Shown: in pieces, positions 43,813-51,447 of the stretch
How the letters are laid out: each line of letters opens with the position of its first letter
How positions within the stretch are numbered: the first letter of the stretch is position 1
NCBI GenBank assembly: GCA_946127115.1
Contig: CAMGYI010000002.1
Span: 186,001 to 250,000 of the forward strand
Length of the DNA stretch: 64,000 nucleotides
Origin: an uncultured Chlamydia sp.
GTDB lineage: Bacteria > Chlamydiota > Chlamydiia > Chlamydiales > Simkaniaceae
Direction of reading: 5' to 3'
The notes under the pieces: model-generated
The model's database searches: none
The model's input: only the letters and a program-made list of their open reading frames with translations
Told to the model about the DNA's origin: nothing
Program-made: the position numbers and the translations under genes

Positions 43813-44689
43813 AGGGATAGGCGACGGCCTCATGATGATGGTCGCTTCCCACTGCCTCAAGCTTGAAGGATACGATGTGACAACTTTTCAGGATTCTTTA
43901 GGAGAACTGGAAGGATGGTTTCCCAGTCATCATTTTGCTAAACGCTCAACAATTAATTCCCTTAAAGCTTTCGATCTGATTATTCTGCAAAATGACAACA
44001 CCCCCTTTTCCTTTAAACTCATTGATAAATACCGCGATATAATCCATATCTTCTACGCCAGCTATGAAGAAGGAAAACACCGTGTGCTTAATCCTCAAGA
44101 CCGTATTTTTGATCGAGCCCTTCCCCTTGTAACAAACATTGCACAAAGCGCTGCTTCAATCCTTGGAAAAATTGACCCCATTTTAGAAAATGGAATTACA
44201 GTCCCCAAAGAGCTCTCCTATCGAAAGCACCAAAAACGGATTGTGATTCATCCAACAAGTACCACTCCCAAACGGACCTGGAGCAGAGAAAAGTTTTTGG
44301 GCGTAGCAGAGAAATTAGAAAAAGAGGGGTATGAGATAGCTTTTTTACTTAGCCCTGATGAGAAAGAAAAATGGAGAGAAATTCCCTTCGCTATTCCGGA
44401 GTTTCCCAATCTGAGCGCCCTAGCTTCCTACCTCTACGAGTCTTATTTTTTAATAGGAAATGAATCGGGAACGGGACACCTAGCCTCAAATTTAGGAATT
44501 CCTACCCTTATTGTGGCGAGCTGCCCAAAGCAAATGGCATTGTGGCGTCCTGGATTTCTTCTTGGAAAGGTGGTCACACCCTCTTCCTGTATCCCCAACA
44601 CAAAACTCCTTAGACTCCGAGAAAGTAGATGGCAAACCTTTATCTCTCCCCGCCGGGTTGTCAAAACCTTTCATGAGCTGGTCCAATGA
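43787..44689 (+). CDS. glycosyltransferase family 9 (heptosyltransferase-like) protein 2
   Basis: A tandem paralogue of the previous gene (300 residues, 26-base overlap). It shares [59 protein letters not shown] and PKQMALWRPGF. Divergence is moderate, implying an old duplication with distinct specificities. The change of NDSG to NESG in the donor-site loop is conservative. It is followed by a predicted outer-membrane protein starting on its stop codon. Confidence 0.8.
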   Translation: MKAAVICSKGIGDGLMMMVASHCLKLEGYDVTTFQDSLGELEGWFPSHHFAKRSTINSLKAFDLIILQNDNTPFSFKLIDKYRDIIHIFYASYEEGKHRVLNPQDRIFDRALPLVTNIAQSAASILGKIDPILENGITVPKELSYRKHQKRIVIHPTSTTPKRTWSREKFLGVAEKLEKEGYEIAFLLSPDEKEKWREIPFAIPEFPNLSALASYLYESYFLIGNESGTGHLASNLGIPTLIVASCPKQMALWRPGFLLGKVVTPSSCIPNTKLLRLRESRWQTFISPRRVVKTFHELVQ

Positions 44690-45339
44690 AATGTATTTCT
44701 CTTTTGATGTTTCCTTTGGCCTTACTTGGAGGTCTCAATGAAAATGGCGACTTCCAAGTCTGGAACACCAATACGATCAATGTTCAAATGGGGAAGGGAA
44801 CCTTTTTGAAAGGGGAGACTGAGTTTCGGTATGGCCGCGATGGTAGTAAACTCTACTATAAACATTACCAAGGTGGAATTGTTTTCATCCGTTCTCCACA
44901 CACAGTGATTGAAACTGCTTACCGCCATATTTTTATTCGAGTAGATCACCAGTGGAGCAAAATCTATAGCCCATTTATAGACCTCACCTTTCAAGCACAA
45001 TCAAGACGCGGGTGGTATATCGGAAACCGTAACCGCATCCAATACCTTATCCACAATAACCATCTAGAAAATAAACATCGTTGGCTCTATCGTAACAGGC
45101 TTGAGATCATCCTTCCCCATCGAGTAACTCAAAGAAAAATCGCCCCTTACTTTGCCAATGAAATCTTTTGGCTTGAAGCTAGGGGGATTTCTCAAAACCG
45201 CCTGGAAGCCGGTCTTAAGATTCCTTATCATCAAAGGACTCAACTCAACCTTGCTTACATGTCCCGGAACCTTAAAGATCATAAAAAAAAGTGGATCCAC
45301 CAAAATACAATATGGGTTCACTTTTCCCTTCACTTCTAA
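44686..45339 (+). CDS. DUF2490-type outer-membrane beta-barrel protein
   Basis: A 217-residue protein with an N-terminal signal sequence (about residues 1-16, ISLLMFPLALLGG). Repeated amphipathic beta strands are rich in Tyr, Arg and Trp (e.g. HRWLYRNRLEIIL, GISQNRLEAGLKI), with a terminal aromatic residue (IWVHFSLHF). This fits the DUF2490 family of small outer-membrane barrels. It overlaps the preceding GT9 gene by 4 bases. Its role may be in export or display of the glycan made by the GT9 pair (inference). Confidence 0.65.
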   Translation: MKCISLLMFPLALLGGLNENGDFQVWNTNTINVQMGKGTFLKGETEFRYGRDGSKLYYKHYQGGIVFIRSPHTVIETAYRHIFIRVDHQWSKIYSPFIDLTFQAQSRRGWYIGNRNRIQYLIHNNHLENKHRWLYRNRLEIILPHRVTQRKIAPYFANEIFWLEARGISQNRLEAGLKIPYHQRTQLNLAYMSRNLKDHKKKWIHQNTIWVHFSLHF

Positions 45340-45362
45340 CATCATATCGGTATGTTAAAGAT

Positions 45363-45983
45363 ATGATAGAGCAAGACCTATTCCTCCTTTTTAAAGGAGC
45401 ATGCACTGGATTTTTTTATACCTTTATCTCAATCTCGGGAATGATTCTCGTTGCCCATTACATTATAGGTAAGAATTTCAGGCTCGGATTAGTGGCAGCC
45501 CTTGGAATCGTCGCAGTGCAAGCGCTTTGGTCGGCAATCGCGATTTTAATTATGATGGTGCTGATTAAAAGTACAAATATTAACCATACTGAGTTTGCCC
45601 TGATTGGCTCGGTGATCCTCTTTATTATGGCGATCAAAATCTATCGGGGAAGAGAAAAGTTCGACCAACGCGATACCCTTTTCGGAAACCCCTTAAAAGT
45701 TTTTACCGCAGGGGGGCTGATCTCTCTTGCGATTCCAATTCGAGTCCTAGGATTCGCTGCGATTTTTGCTGCAATTCGAGTCCATACCACCAAAGTCAGT
45801 GAGGGAATTTTTCCACTTATTAGTGTGATCATCGGTTCCTTTTTATTTTGGCTGATTTTTTCTCTATCAATCCACCATTCGAAAAAGATGGTTTCCCCAA
45901 AAATTCTCCAAAAATTTCACCACTATGCTGCCCTTGTTCTGATCATCTTTTCTTTGATTGGATTGTTGCAACAATATTTTTAA
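45363..45983 (+). CDS. LysE-family-like transporter, six TM segments
   Basis: From ATG 45363, a 206-residue protein has six hydrophobic segments separated by short loops. There is a Gly-rich first helix (LFLLFKGACTGFFYTFISIS), a GLVAALGIVAVQALWSAIAI segment, and after a charged loop NPLKVFTAGGLISLAI. This is reminiscent of the LysE/RhtB exporter fold (NPK motif), but the match is weak. The open frame extends upstream to 45291 across the end of the DUF2490 gene; that extension is hydrophilic and probably not translated. Confidence 0.5.
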   Translation: MIEQDLFLLFKGACTGFFYTFISISGMILVAHYIIGKNFRLGLVAALGIVAVQALWSAIAILIMMVLIKSTNINHTEFALIGSVILFIMAIKIYRGREKFDQRDTLFGNPLKVFTAGGLISLAIPIRVLGFAAIFAAIRVHTTKVSEGIFPLISVIIGSFLFWLIFSLSIHHSKKMVSPKILQKFHHYAALVLIIFSLIGLLQQYF

Positions 45984-46024
45984 GGAACTAGAATGAATTT
46001 TTTAATCAAATATGAGACTCGCCT

Positions 46025-46357
46025 ATGAAAAACTCCCCTCACCGCATGAAGCGTGAACAAAAAAAAGCAATCCGTGAAGCTCAAAAACAAGAATATGAGA
46101 CGGAAGAGAAGAAAATAACCAAAGAGGAGAAAAAGAAATATTTGACCTCCTCTAAAACAAATAAATCTGCGCGTGGGAAGGCAGGCTCAAAAAAGAAATC
46201 CCATATGACATCTTCTGATGACATGACCCGGAAAACTGAGCCTGAGAACATTCATCGTGAGGGTAAAACCTGGATAAAAATGGTTCAAAAACAAACTTTA
46301 GACGGCGCAAAACGACTCCAAAAAAAGCTGCAAAAATTCCTCAAAAAGAAAAGGTAA
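46025..46357 (+). CDS. small Lys-rich basic protein
   Basis: A 110-residue hydrophilic protein, very rich in Lys, Glu and Ser/Thr, with no hydrophobic core until a short C-terminal helix (WIKMVQKQTLDGAKRLQKKL). Composition suggests a disordered nucleic-acid or ribosome-associated protein. Chlamydiae have histone-like Hc1/Hc2 proteins, but the repeats of those are not seen. No family is recognised. It lies 20 bases before the phosphoesterase gene. Confidence 0.55.
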   Translation: MKNSPHRMKREQKKAIREAQKQEYETEEKKITKEEKKKYLTSSKTNKSARGKAGSKKKSHMTSSDDMTRKTEPENIHREGKTWIKMVQKQTLDGAKRLQKKLQKFLKKKR

Positions 46358-46377
46358 TAGGGTTATAATGGGCAGGT

Positions 46378-47637
46378 ATGATTCGGATTGCCCACATTTC
46401 AGACCTACACTTTTCAAAGTTTTCCTTGAACCCTGCTCAGTTTTTTTCTAAGCAGTGGTTAGGAAACATGAACCTCCTGTTTAATCGCTCCAAGCAGTAC
46501 CTCAACGAGCGTCTTTTTTCGTTGATCCCACAATTCAAAGAAAAAAAGATCACCCACGTTATTATTTCCGGCGATTTGACAACCACTTCAAGCCCTCAGG
46601 AATACAAAATGGCAAAACGGTTTGTGGACACTTTAGAAAAAGAAGGAATGAAGGTATTTGTTATTCCGGGAAATCACGATCACTATACGAAAAAATCCGA
46701 TCGAACCAAGCGATTTTACCATACCTTCCCCTCTCCTAGGAATAGCGAGTTCTCACTAAGTAAGCATGGCGTATGCTCTATAACACTTACTCCTGGATGG
46801 CATCTTGTTCTAATGGATACGGCGCTCGCAACCTCACTTGTTTCATCAAATGGCTACTTCTCCCCAGTCGTTGAAGAGAATTTTAAAAAACTCATTGAAA
46901 AAATCTCCCTCGAGGAAAAAATTCTTCTAGTGAACCACTTTCCTTTCTTTGACCATGATATACCACGCCGTCGCCTTATCCGGGGGGATAGACTCCTTCA
47001 ACTAGTGGAAAGCTACCCTCATATTCAGATGTATCTCCACGGACACACCCATCGCCATACGATTGCGGATCTTCGCCCAAATAGGCTTCCTCTTATCCTT
47101 AATAGTGGAAGTACTGGTCACCGAAATGGATCGTGGAACCAGATGGACTTGGAGGGAAACTCTCTCAAACTCACAGTGAACCACTGGAGAAATGGTTGGA
47201 AAAAATCGAATGTGCAGCCCTTTTTATTTGAGTCAAAACCCTGGTATCGTAATGGACTCCGTTTCAAATGCACAGAATGTGGAAAGTGTTGCACGGGAGC
47301 TGGTTTTGTCTGGCTCAAGAAAGAAGATGTTAAGAATATTACAAGACACTTAGAGCTGACAGAGGATGAATTTTATAAAAAGTATACCCGACAGCTCGGG
47401 TTTGACCTCTCTCTTATTGAAGATCCTATCACATCAGACTGCGTCTTTCTTGAGGATAAAAAATTCTGCAAAATCTATGGGTCCCGCCCGCAGCAATGTC
47501 GCACCTTCCCCTGGTGGAGGACAAACCTTAAAAACCCCCAGACCTGGAAAGATACAAAAGCGCGGTGCGAAGGGATCGATCACAAAGAGGCCCCTCTCAC
47601 TTCCCTGACAGATATCGAAAAACATCTAGATGATTAG
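46378..47637 (+). CDS. metallophosphoesterase fused to a YkgJ-type cysteine cluster domain
   Basis: A 419-residue two-domain protein. Residues 1-265 form a calcineurin-like phosphoesterase with all five blocks: Asp9-x-His11 (ISDLH), SGDLTTT, VIPGNHDHYTK, NHFPFFD and HGHTHRH. Residues ~295-405 form a YkgJ/UPF0153 domain with Cys298-x2-Cys301-x2-Cys304-Cys305 (CTECGKCCTGAG), then DCVFL, CKIYGSRPQQCRTFP and a last Cys. Such cysteine clusters bind zinc or iron. The fusion is uninterrupted. Phosphoesterase substrates in this family include cyclic nucleotides and UDP-lipid intermediates; the target is unknown. Confidence 0.85.
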   Translation: MIRIAHISDLHFSKFSLNPAQFFSKQWLGNMNLLFNRSKQYLNERLFSLIPQFKEKKITHVIISGDLTTTSSPQEYKMAKRFVDTLEKEGMKVFVIPGNHDHYTKKSDRTKRFYHTFPSPRNSEFSLSKHGVCSITLTPGWHLVLMDTALATSLVSSNGYFSPVVEENFKKLIEKISLEEKILLVNHFPFFDHDIPRRRLIRGDRLLQLVESYPHIQMYLHGHTHRHTIADLRPNRLPLILNSGSTGHRNGSWNQMDLEGNSLKLTVNHWRNGWKKSNVQPFLFESKPWYRNGLRFKCTECGKCCTGAGFVWLKKEDVKNITRHLELTEDEFYKKYTRQLGFDLSLIEDPITSDCVFLEDKKFCKIYGSRPQQCRTFPWWRTNLKNPQTWKDTKARCEGIDHKEAPLTSLTDIEKHLDD

Positions 47638-47643
47638 GTTTTG

Positions 47644-48723
47644 ATGAGGGTTGGAAAGTTACTGATTCGCCTAACCATCGTCTCCCTTTGGGTCGCTTTA
47701 TTTTCTGTATTAATATCGATCCCTCATTTCATCCGTCCCTTTAAAGAAAATACGCTAATTCTCAATATTTTTAGCTGGCCTGAGATATTAACCCCTGAGA
47801 CTATTGCGAAGTTTGAGAAAGAATCAGGAATCAAAGTTAAGCGTCACTATTATACCAGTAATGAAGAGCTTATGGTTAAACTTAAAGCAACCGAAGGGAA
47901 AGGATATGATCTAATCATTCCCTCTGACTATATGGTGAAAAAGCTAATCGATAAAGAACTCTTGCAACCAATTGATCCAGCAGAATTAAACTTCACAGCA
48001 CATCTAAATTCCCGCCTAATACACCAGCCTTTTGATCCTAAAAACACCTATTCGATTCCCTATATTTGGGAAGTGCTCGGTTTTGGAATTAACACTGAGC
48101 AGTATGACGTCCTGCCATTTACTCCTACTTGGAAAGAGTTCTATCATCCCACACATCCCAACACAAAAATCTCAATGATTAACGATCCTATTGAAGCCAT
48201 TGATTGTACGGCTCGCCATCTCTTTGGGGATGATGTAGAGATTGGGCCCAAGGAAATCGCTCAAATCTATGCGATCTTAAGGGAACAAAAAAATCTAGTC
48301 GAAGCCTATGCAGGAGTTCGAGGAGACTACCTTCTTATTACCAAAAACTGTTCAATCGCTATGATTCCCACCTCCTATGCCCTCCGTGCCACAAAGGATT
48401 ATAAACACATCGACTTTGTAATCCCAGAAAAGTATACCTTTATGTCTATTGAAAGTTTTTGTATTCCCAAAGAGTCTAAGAATAGTAAGCTTGCCTATGC
48501 TTTTCTCAACTATCTATACCAACCAGAAGTCTTCGCTGATGAATCAAATTCCTATTATAACTTCCCCGCCACAACAAATGTTCTTCCCTACATAAAAGGC
48601 CTCCCGGTTTATATAAAAACCCTAAAGACCTTAGAAAACTACGATGGCGACTTCTACTATACGAGAGATCTCCTTTCGGAGATCGAGTCTCGCTCTCTCT
48701 GGATCAAACTCAAAACCGATTAA
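47644..48723 (+). CDS. potD: spermidine/putrescine-type ABC transporter substrate-binding protein
   Basis: A 359-residue periplasmic binding protein. A signal/anchor (about residues 7-27) is followed by ILNIFSWPEILTPETIAKFEKE and GYDLIIPSDYMVKKLIDKELL, typical of PotD/PotF. The C-terminus has the usual SESFCIPKESKN-type region. Codon 47641 is TTG immediately before the ATG; I use ATG 47644. No potABC genes are visible within the window, so the permease must be elsewhere or absent. It would import host polyamines (inference). Confidence 0.84.
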   Translation: MRVGKLLIRLTIVSLWVALFSVLISIPHFIRPFKENTLILNIFSWPEILTPETIAKFEKESGIKVKRHYYTSNEELMVKLKATEGKGYDLIIPSDYMVKKLIDKELLQPIDPAELNFTAHLNSRLIHQPFDPKNTYSIPYIWEVLGFGINTEQYDVLPFTPTWKEFYHPTHPNTKISMINDPIEAIDCTARHLFGDDVEIGPKEIAQIYAILREQKNLVEAYAGVRGDYLLITKNCSIAMIPTSYALRATKDYKHIDFVIPEKYTFMSIESFCIPKESKNSKLAYAFLNYLYQPEVFADESNSYYNFPATTNVLPYIKGLPVYIKTLKTLENYDGDFYYTRDLLSEIESRSLWIKLKTD

Positions 48724-48779
48724 CCAATACATTTTTTGTCGATTTTGCTATAGTCAAATTGAAAATCTGAGAAAGATAA

Positions 48780-50459
48780 ATGACCCATTCCTTACCCAAA
48801 GAAATAGAAAGTAAGGCCCAAGAGTGGCTTTCTGAGCCTTATGACAAAAAAACCAACCAAGAGGTCCAAAAGCTTTTAGAAGGAGATCCAGCAATTGTTA
48901 TCGATGCTTTTTACACGACAATTGCTTTTGGAACCGGCGGAATGCGGAGCGTGATGGGGGCGGGAACCAATCGCCTGAATCGCTATACAATTCGCTTTGC
49001 TACACAAGGGCTAGCCAACTACATCTTGAGTCAGAACGTCTCCCACCCAAAGGTGTTTATTGGGTATGACTCGCGACATCATTCTCGGGAGTTCGCTGAG
49101 GAAACAGCGCGGGTCCTTGCAGGGAACGAGATTGAGGTTTTTATTACAAGCGATCTTCGTCCCACCCCTTTTGTTTCCTTTGGTTGTCGCCATCATAGAT
49201 GCACCGCTGCAGTAATGATTACTGCTTCCCATAACCCACCCGAATACAACGGTTACAAGGTGTATTGGAGCGATGGAGCACAGGTTGTCCCACCCCACGA
49301 TAAGAGAATCATGGCTGAAGTAAATAAAGTAACCCACCCACGTGAAGTGAAACTTGCCCCCCTTGAGGATTCTTTGATTCACGAAGTGGGAAAAGAGGAA
49401 GATGAAGCCTATTTTAAAGCATTAATCCCTCTTCAGAATCATCCAAAAACCAATCAAACGGAAGGAAATTTCCTTCATATCGTCTACTCCCCTCTGCATG
49501 GATGTGGCACCACCACTCTCCCAGAAGCTCTCAGGCGATGGGGATTTGCAAACCTCTCCTTCGTTGAAGCACAAAAGCTTCCCGATGGAGACTTTCCCAC
49601 TGCCCACTCCCCAAACCCCGAACAAAAAGAGACCCTGCAATTAGGAATCGATCAACTTCTAGACGAAAAAGGTGATGTATTTATTGCAACCGACCCCGAT
49701 GCAGACCGGATAGGAATTGTCGTCCGCCACCAAGGAAAGAGCGTCATTCTCAATGGGAATCAAATCGCCTCTCTGTGCCTCTATTACCTTTGCACTACCA
49801 AGTCTCTCCCAGAAAATAGCGCTGCTGTTACAACAATTGTTACAACTGAGCTTTTTCGTCTCATTGCCGAATCCTACAACGTAACCTCCTTTGAAGTCCT
49901 CACAGGATTTAAGTATATTGGGGAGAAAATCCATGAGTGGGGACAAGACCACACCCATACTTTCCTCTTTGGAGCCGAAGAGTCCCTAGGATTTCTTTAC
50001 GGAACCCACTCCCGTGATAAGGATGCGACTATTGCAGCCTGTCTTATTGCCGAAATGGCTCTCCAGCTCAAAAAAAATAAGGAGACTTTGGTCGATCTTC
50101 TAAATAAAATCTACAAGAGGTACGGTCCCTTTCTAGAGAGTCAGCTCTCTATCCCTTTTGGAAGGGGAAAAGGGGGAATGGAAAAGATGAAAACCGTTAT
50201 GGAAACCCTAAGAAAGTCGCCCCCCTCAGAAATCAATGGACAAAAGGTCATTGAAGTAATCGACTACCTATTAGATCATACTGCGCTTCCAAAATCCAAT
50301 GTCTTGCTTTTCCGAGTTGATGACTACAGCAAGTTTGTCATCCGCCCCTCCGGAACAGAGCCAAAAATTAAGATCTATGGCCTTGTCCGCCACAATAAAA
50401 AAGGGAAGCTTGATGCTTCCCTTGAATCGCTAAAAAGTCGTCTCTTAACAACTACTTAA
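48780..50459 (+). CDS. pgcA: phosphoglucomutase/phosphomannomutase, PgcA type
   Basis: A 559-residue alpha-D-phosphohexomutase. Domain 1 has FGTGGMRSVMGAGTNRLNRYT and the phosphoserine loop ITASHNPPEYNGYKVYWSDG. Domain 2 has the metal loop TDPDADRIG, domain 3 the sugar-specificity loop GAEESLGFLYGTHSRDKD, and domain 4 the phosphate-binding RPSGTEPKIKIY. The length and the GTGGMR opening match the bacterial PgcA/PGM2-like branch. It interconverts hexose 1- and 6-phosphates for glycogen and surface glycans. It overlaps the convergent orphan gene by 8 bases. Confidence 0.9.
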   Translation: MTHSLPKEIESKAQEWLSEPYDKKTNQEVQKLLEGDPAIVIDAFYTTIAFGTGGMRSVMGAGTNRLNRYTIRFATQGLANYILSQNVSHPKVFIGYDSRHHSREFAEETARVLAGNEIEVFITSDLRPTPFVSFGCRHHRCTAAVMITASHNPPEYNGYKVYWSDGAQVVPPHDKRIMAEVNKVTHPREVKLAPLEDSLIHEVGKEEDEAYFKALIPLQNHPKTNQTEGNFLHIVYSPLHGCGTTTLPEALRRWGFANLSFVEAQKLPDGDFPTAHSPNPEQKETLQLGIDQLLDEKGDVFIATDPDADRIGIVVRHQGKSVILNGNQIASLCLYYLCTTKSLPENSAAVTTIVTTELFRLIAESYNVTSFEVLTGFKYIGEKIHEWGQDHTHTFLFGAEESLGFLYGTHSRDKDATIAACLIAEMALQLKKNKETLVDLLNKIYKRYGPFLESQLSIPFGRGKGGMEKMKTVMETLRKSPPSEINGQKVIEVIDYLLDHTALPKSNVLLFRVDDYSKFVIRPSGTEPKIKIYGLVRHNKKGKLDASLESLKSRLLTTT

Positions 50460-51309
50460 TTCGAACTGAGCGTGCTGAGCGTATCATCTCTACATGAGCT
50501 GGATCATTAGACTCCTTTCCTGGATAGATGGTGACTTCCTGTCTTACTCTGTAAGATCTAACAAGCTTATTCTCCACAAGCTTACCGAAATTCTCATCCG
50601 CTTCCACAACAAACCTGAAGGCGCCATCTCCTTGACTGGGTAATAGGGTGAGTCTGGATTTTTCTACTTGATTGAACACACCAATTCCATGCTCCATTCC
50701 AAGCTGTAATTCAATATCAGCCTCGGACTGTTCCTTAGGATCAAAATGATTTTGTAGCATGATCTGAAAGACTGAAACGGGGTTTGAAATGGTTAACCCA
50801 CTAAATGCCTCTGCCACTTCCATCCCTGCGCATCCTGCAATAAGCTCAAGAGACTCCTGGGCCTCCCCTCCAAAATCAAAGGGTTTTCCATCGGAATCAA
50901 TCACATTATAACCACTAAATCCACTTTCCACTTTTCCCTTGACTTCCCTTTGAACAAAAATATTTGTTCCTTCAACCTGTTTTAAACTGGAGGCAGAAGT
51001 AGCCGTAATTTTGTGAGCAATTTGGGGGTCACCAGTACCACAATCTCTCCTTGGTTCATCCTTACTCCCTACTCTAAAAGAGAACTTTTTTCCAGTAGTC
51101 ATCTCTTCATCAAGAGCTGATATTTCTGCATTTATTGTTGAGTTTGCGCAGTGGCAAGTAAATAGGCTGCTAACCCACTTAAAAAAATTGATTGCGACTT
51201 GAATAAGCACATCAAAGCATCCTCCTTGTTCGAGAAGCTCTCCGTCCTGAATAATGACTGGAGGGCTCAGCATTCCTCCGCCATATACTTTTATTCCACT
51301 CGATTCCAT
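50452..51309 (-). CDS. uncharacterised 285-residue protein, possible secreted factor
   Basis: No family recognised. A hydrophobic segment near residues 32-50 (CFDVLIQVAINFFKWVSSLF) is followed by HCANS and a long soluble, beta-rich region with few motifs. The N-terminus is Ser/Gly-rich and lacks a Sec signal, which would be compatible with type III secretion, but this is only a suggestion. The 138 bases upstream are extremely AT-rich and contain TATAAT, and AGGAG precedes the ATG. AT-rich surroundings and lack of relatives suggest an accessory gene. Confidence 0.55.
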   Translation of the reverse strand: MESSGIKVYGGGMLSPPVIIQDGELLEQGGCFDVLIQVAINFFKWVSSLFTCHCANSTINAEISALDEEMTTGKKFSFRVGSKDEPRRDCGTGDPQIAHKITATSASSLKQVEGTNIFVQREVKGKVESGFSGYNVIDSDGKPFDFGGEAQESLELIAGCAGMEVAEAFSGLTISNPVSVFQIMLQNHFDPKEQSEADIELQLGMEHGIGVFNQVEKSRLTLLPSQGDGAFRFVVEADENFGKLVENKLVRSYRVRQEVTIYPGKESNDPAHVEMIRSARSVRIK

Positions 51310-51447
51310 TTCCTATTACTCCTTATATTATCTTTTGAATTTTTATTAATTACATAGATATTATACCATATTCTGTTATATAAATAATAAATCGTTTTAT
51401 TAAATTATATATTAATACTAAATCTTAAATAACTGAAAGTTTCATGC

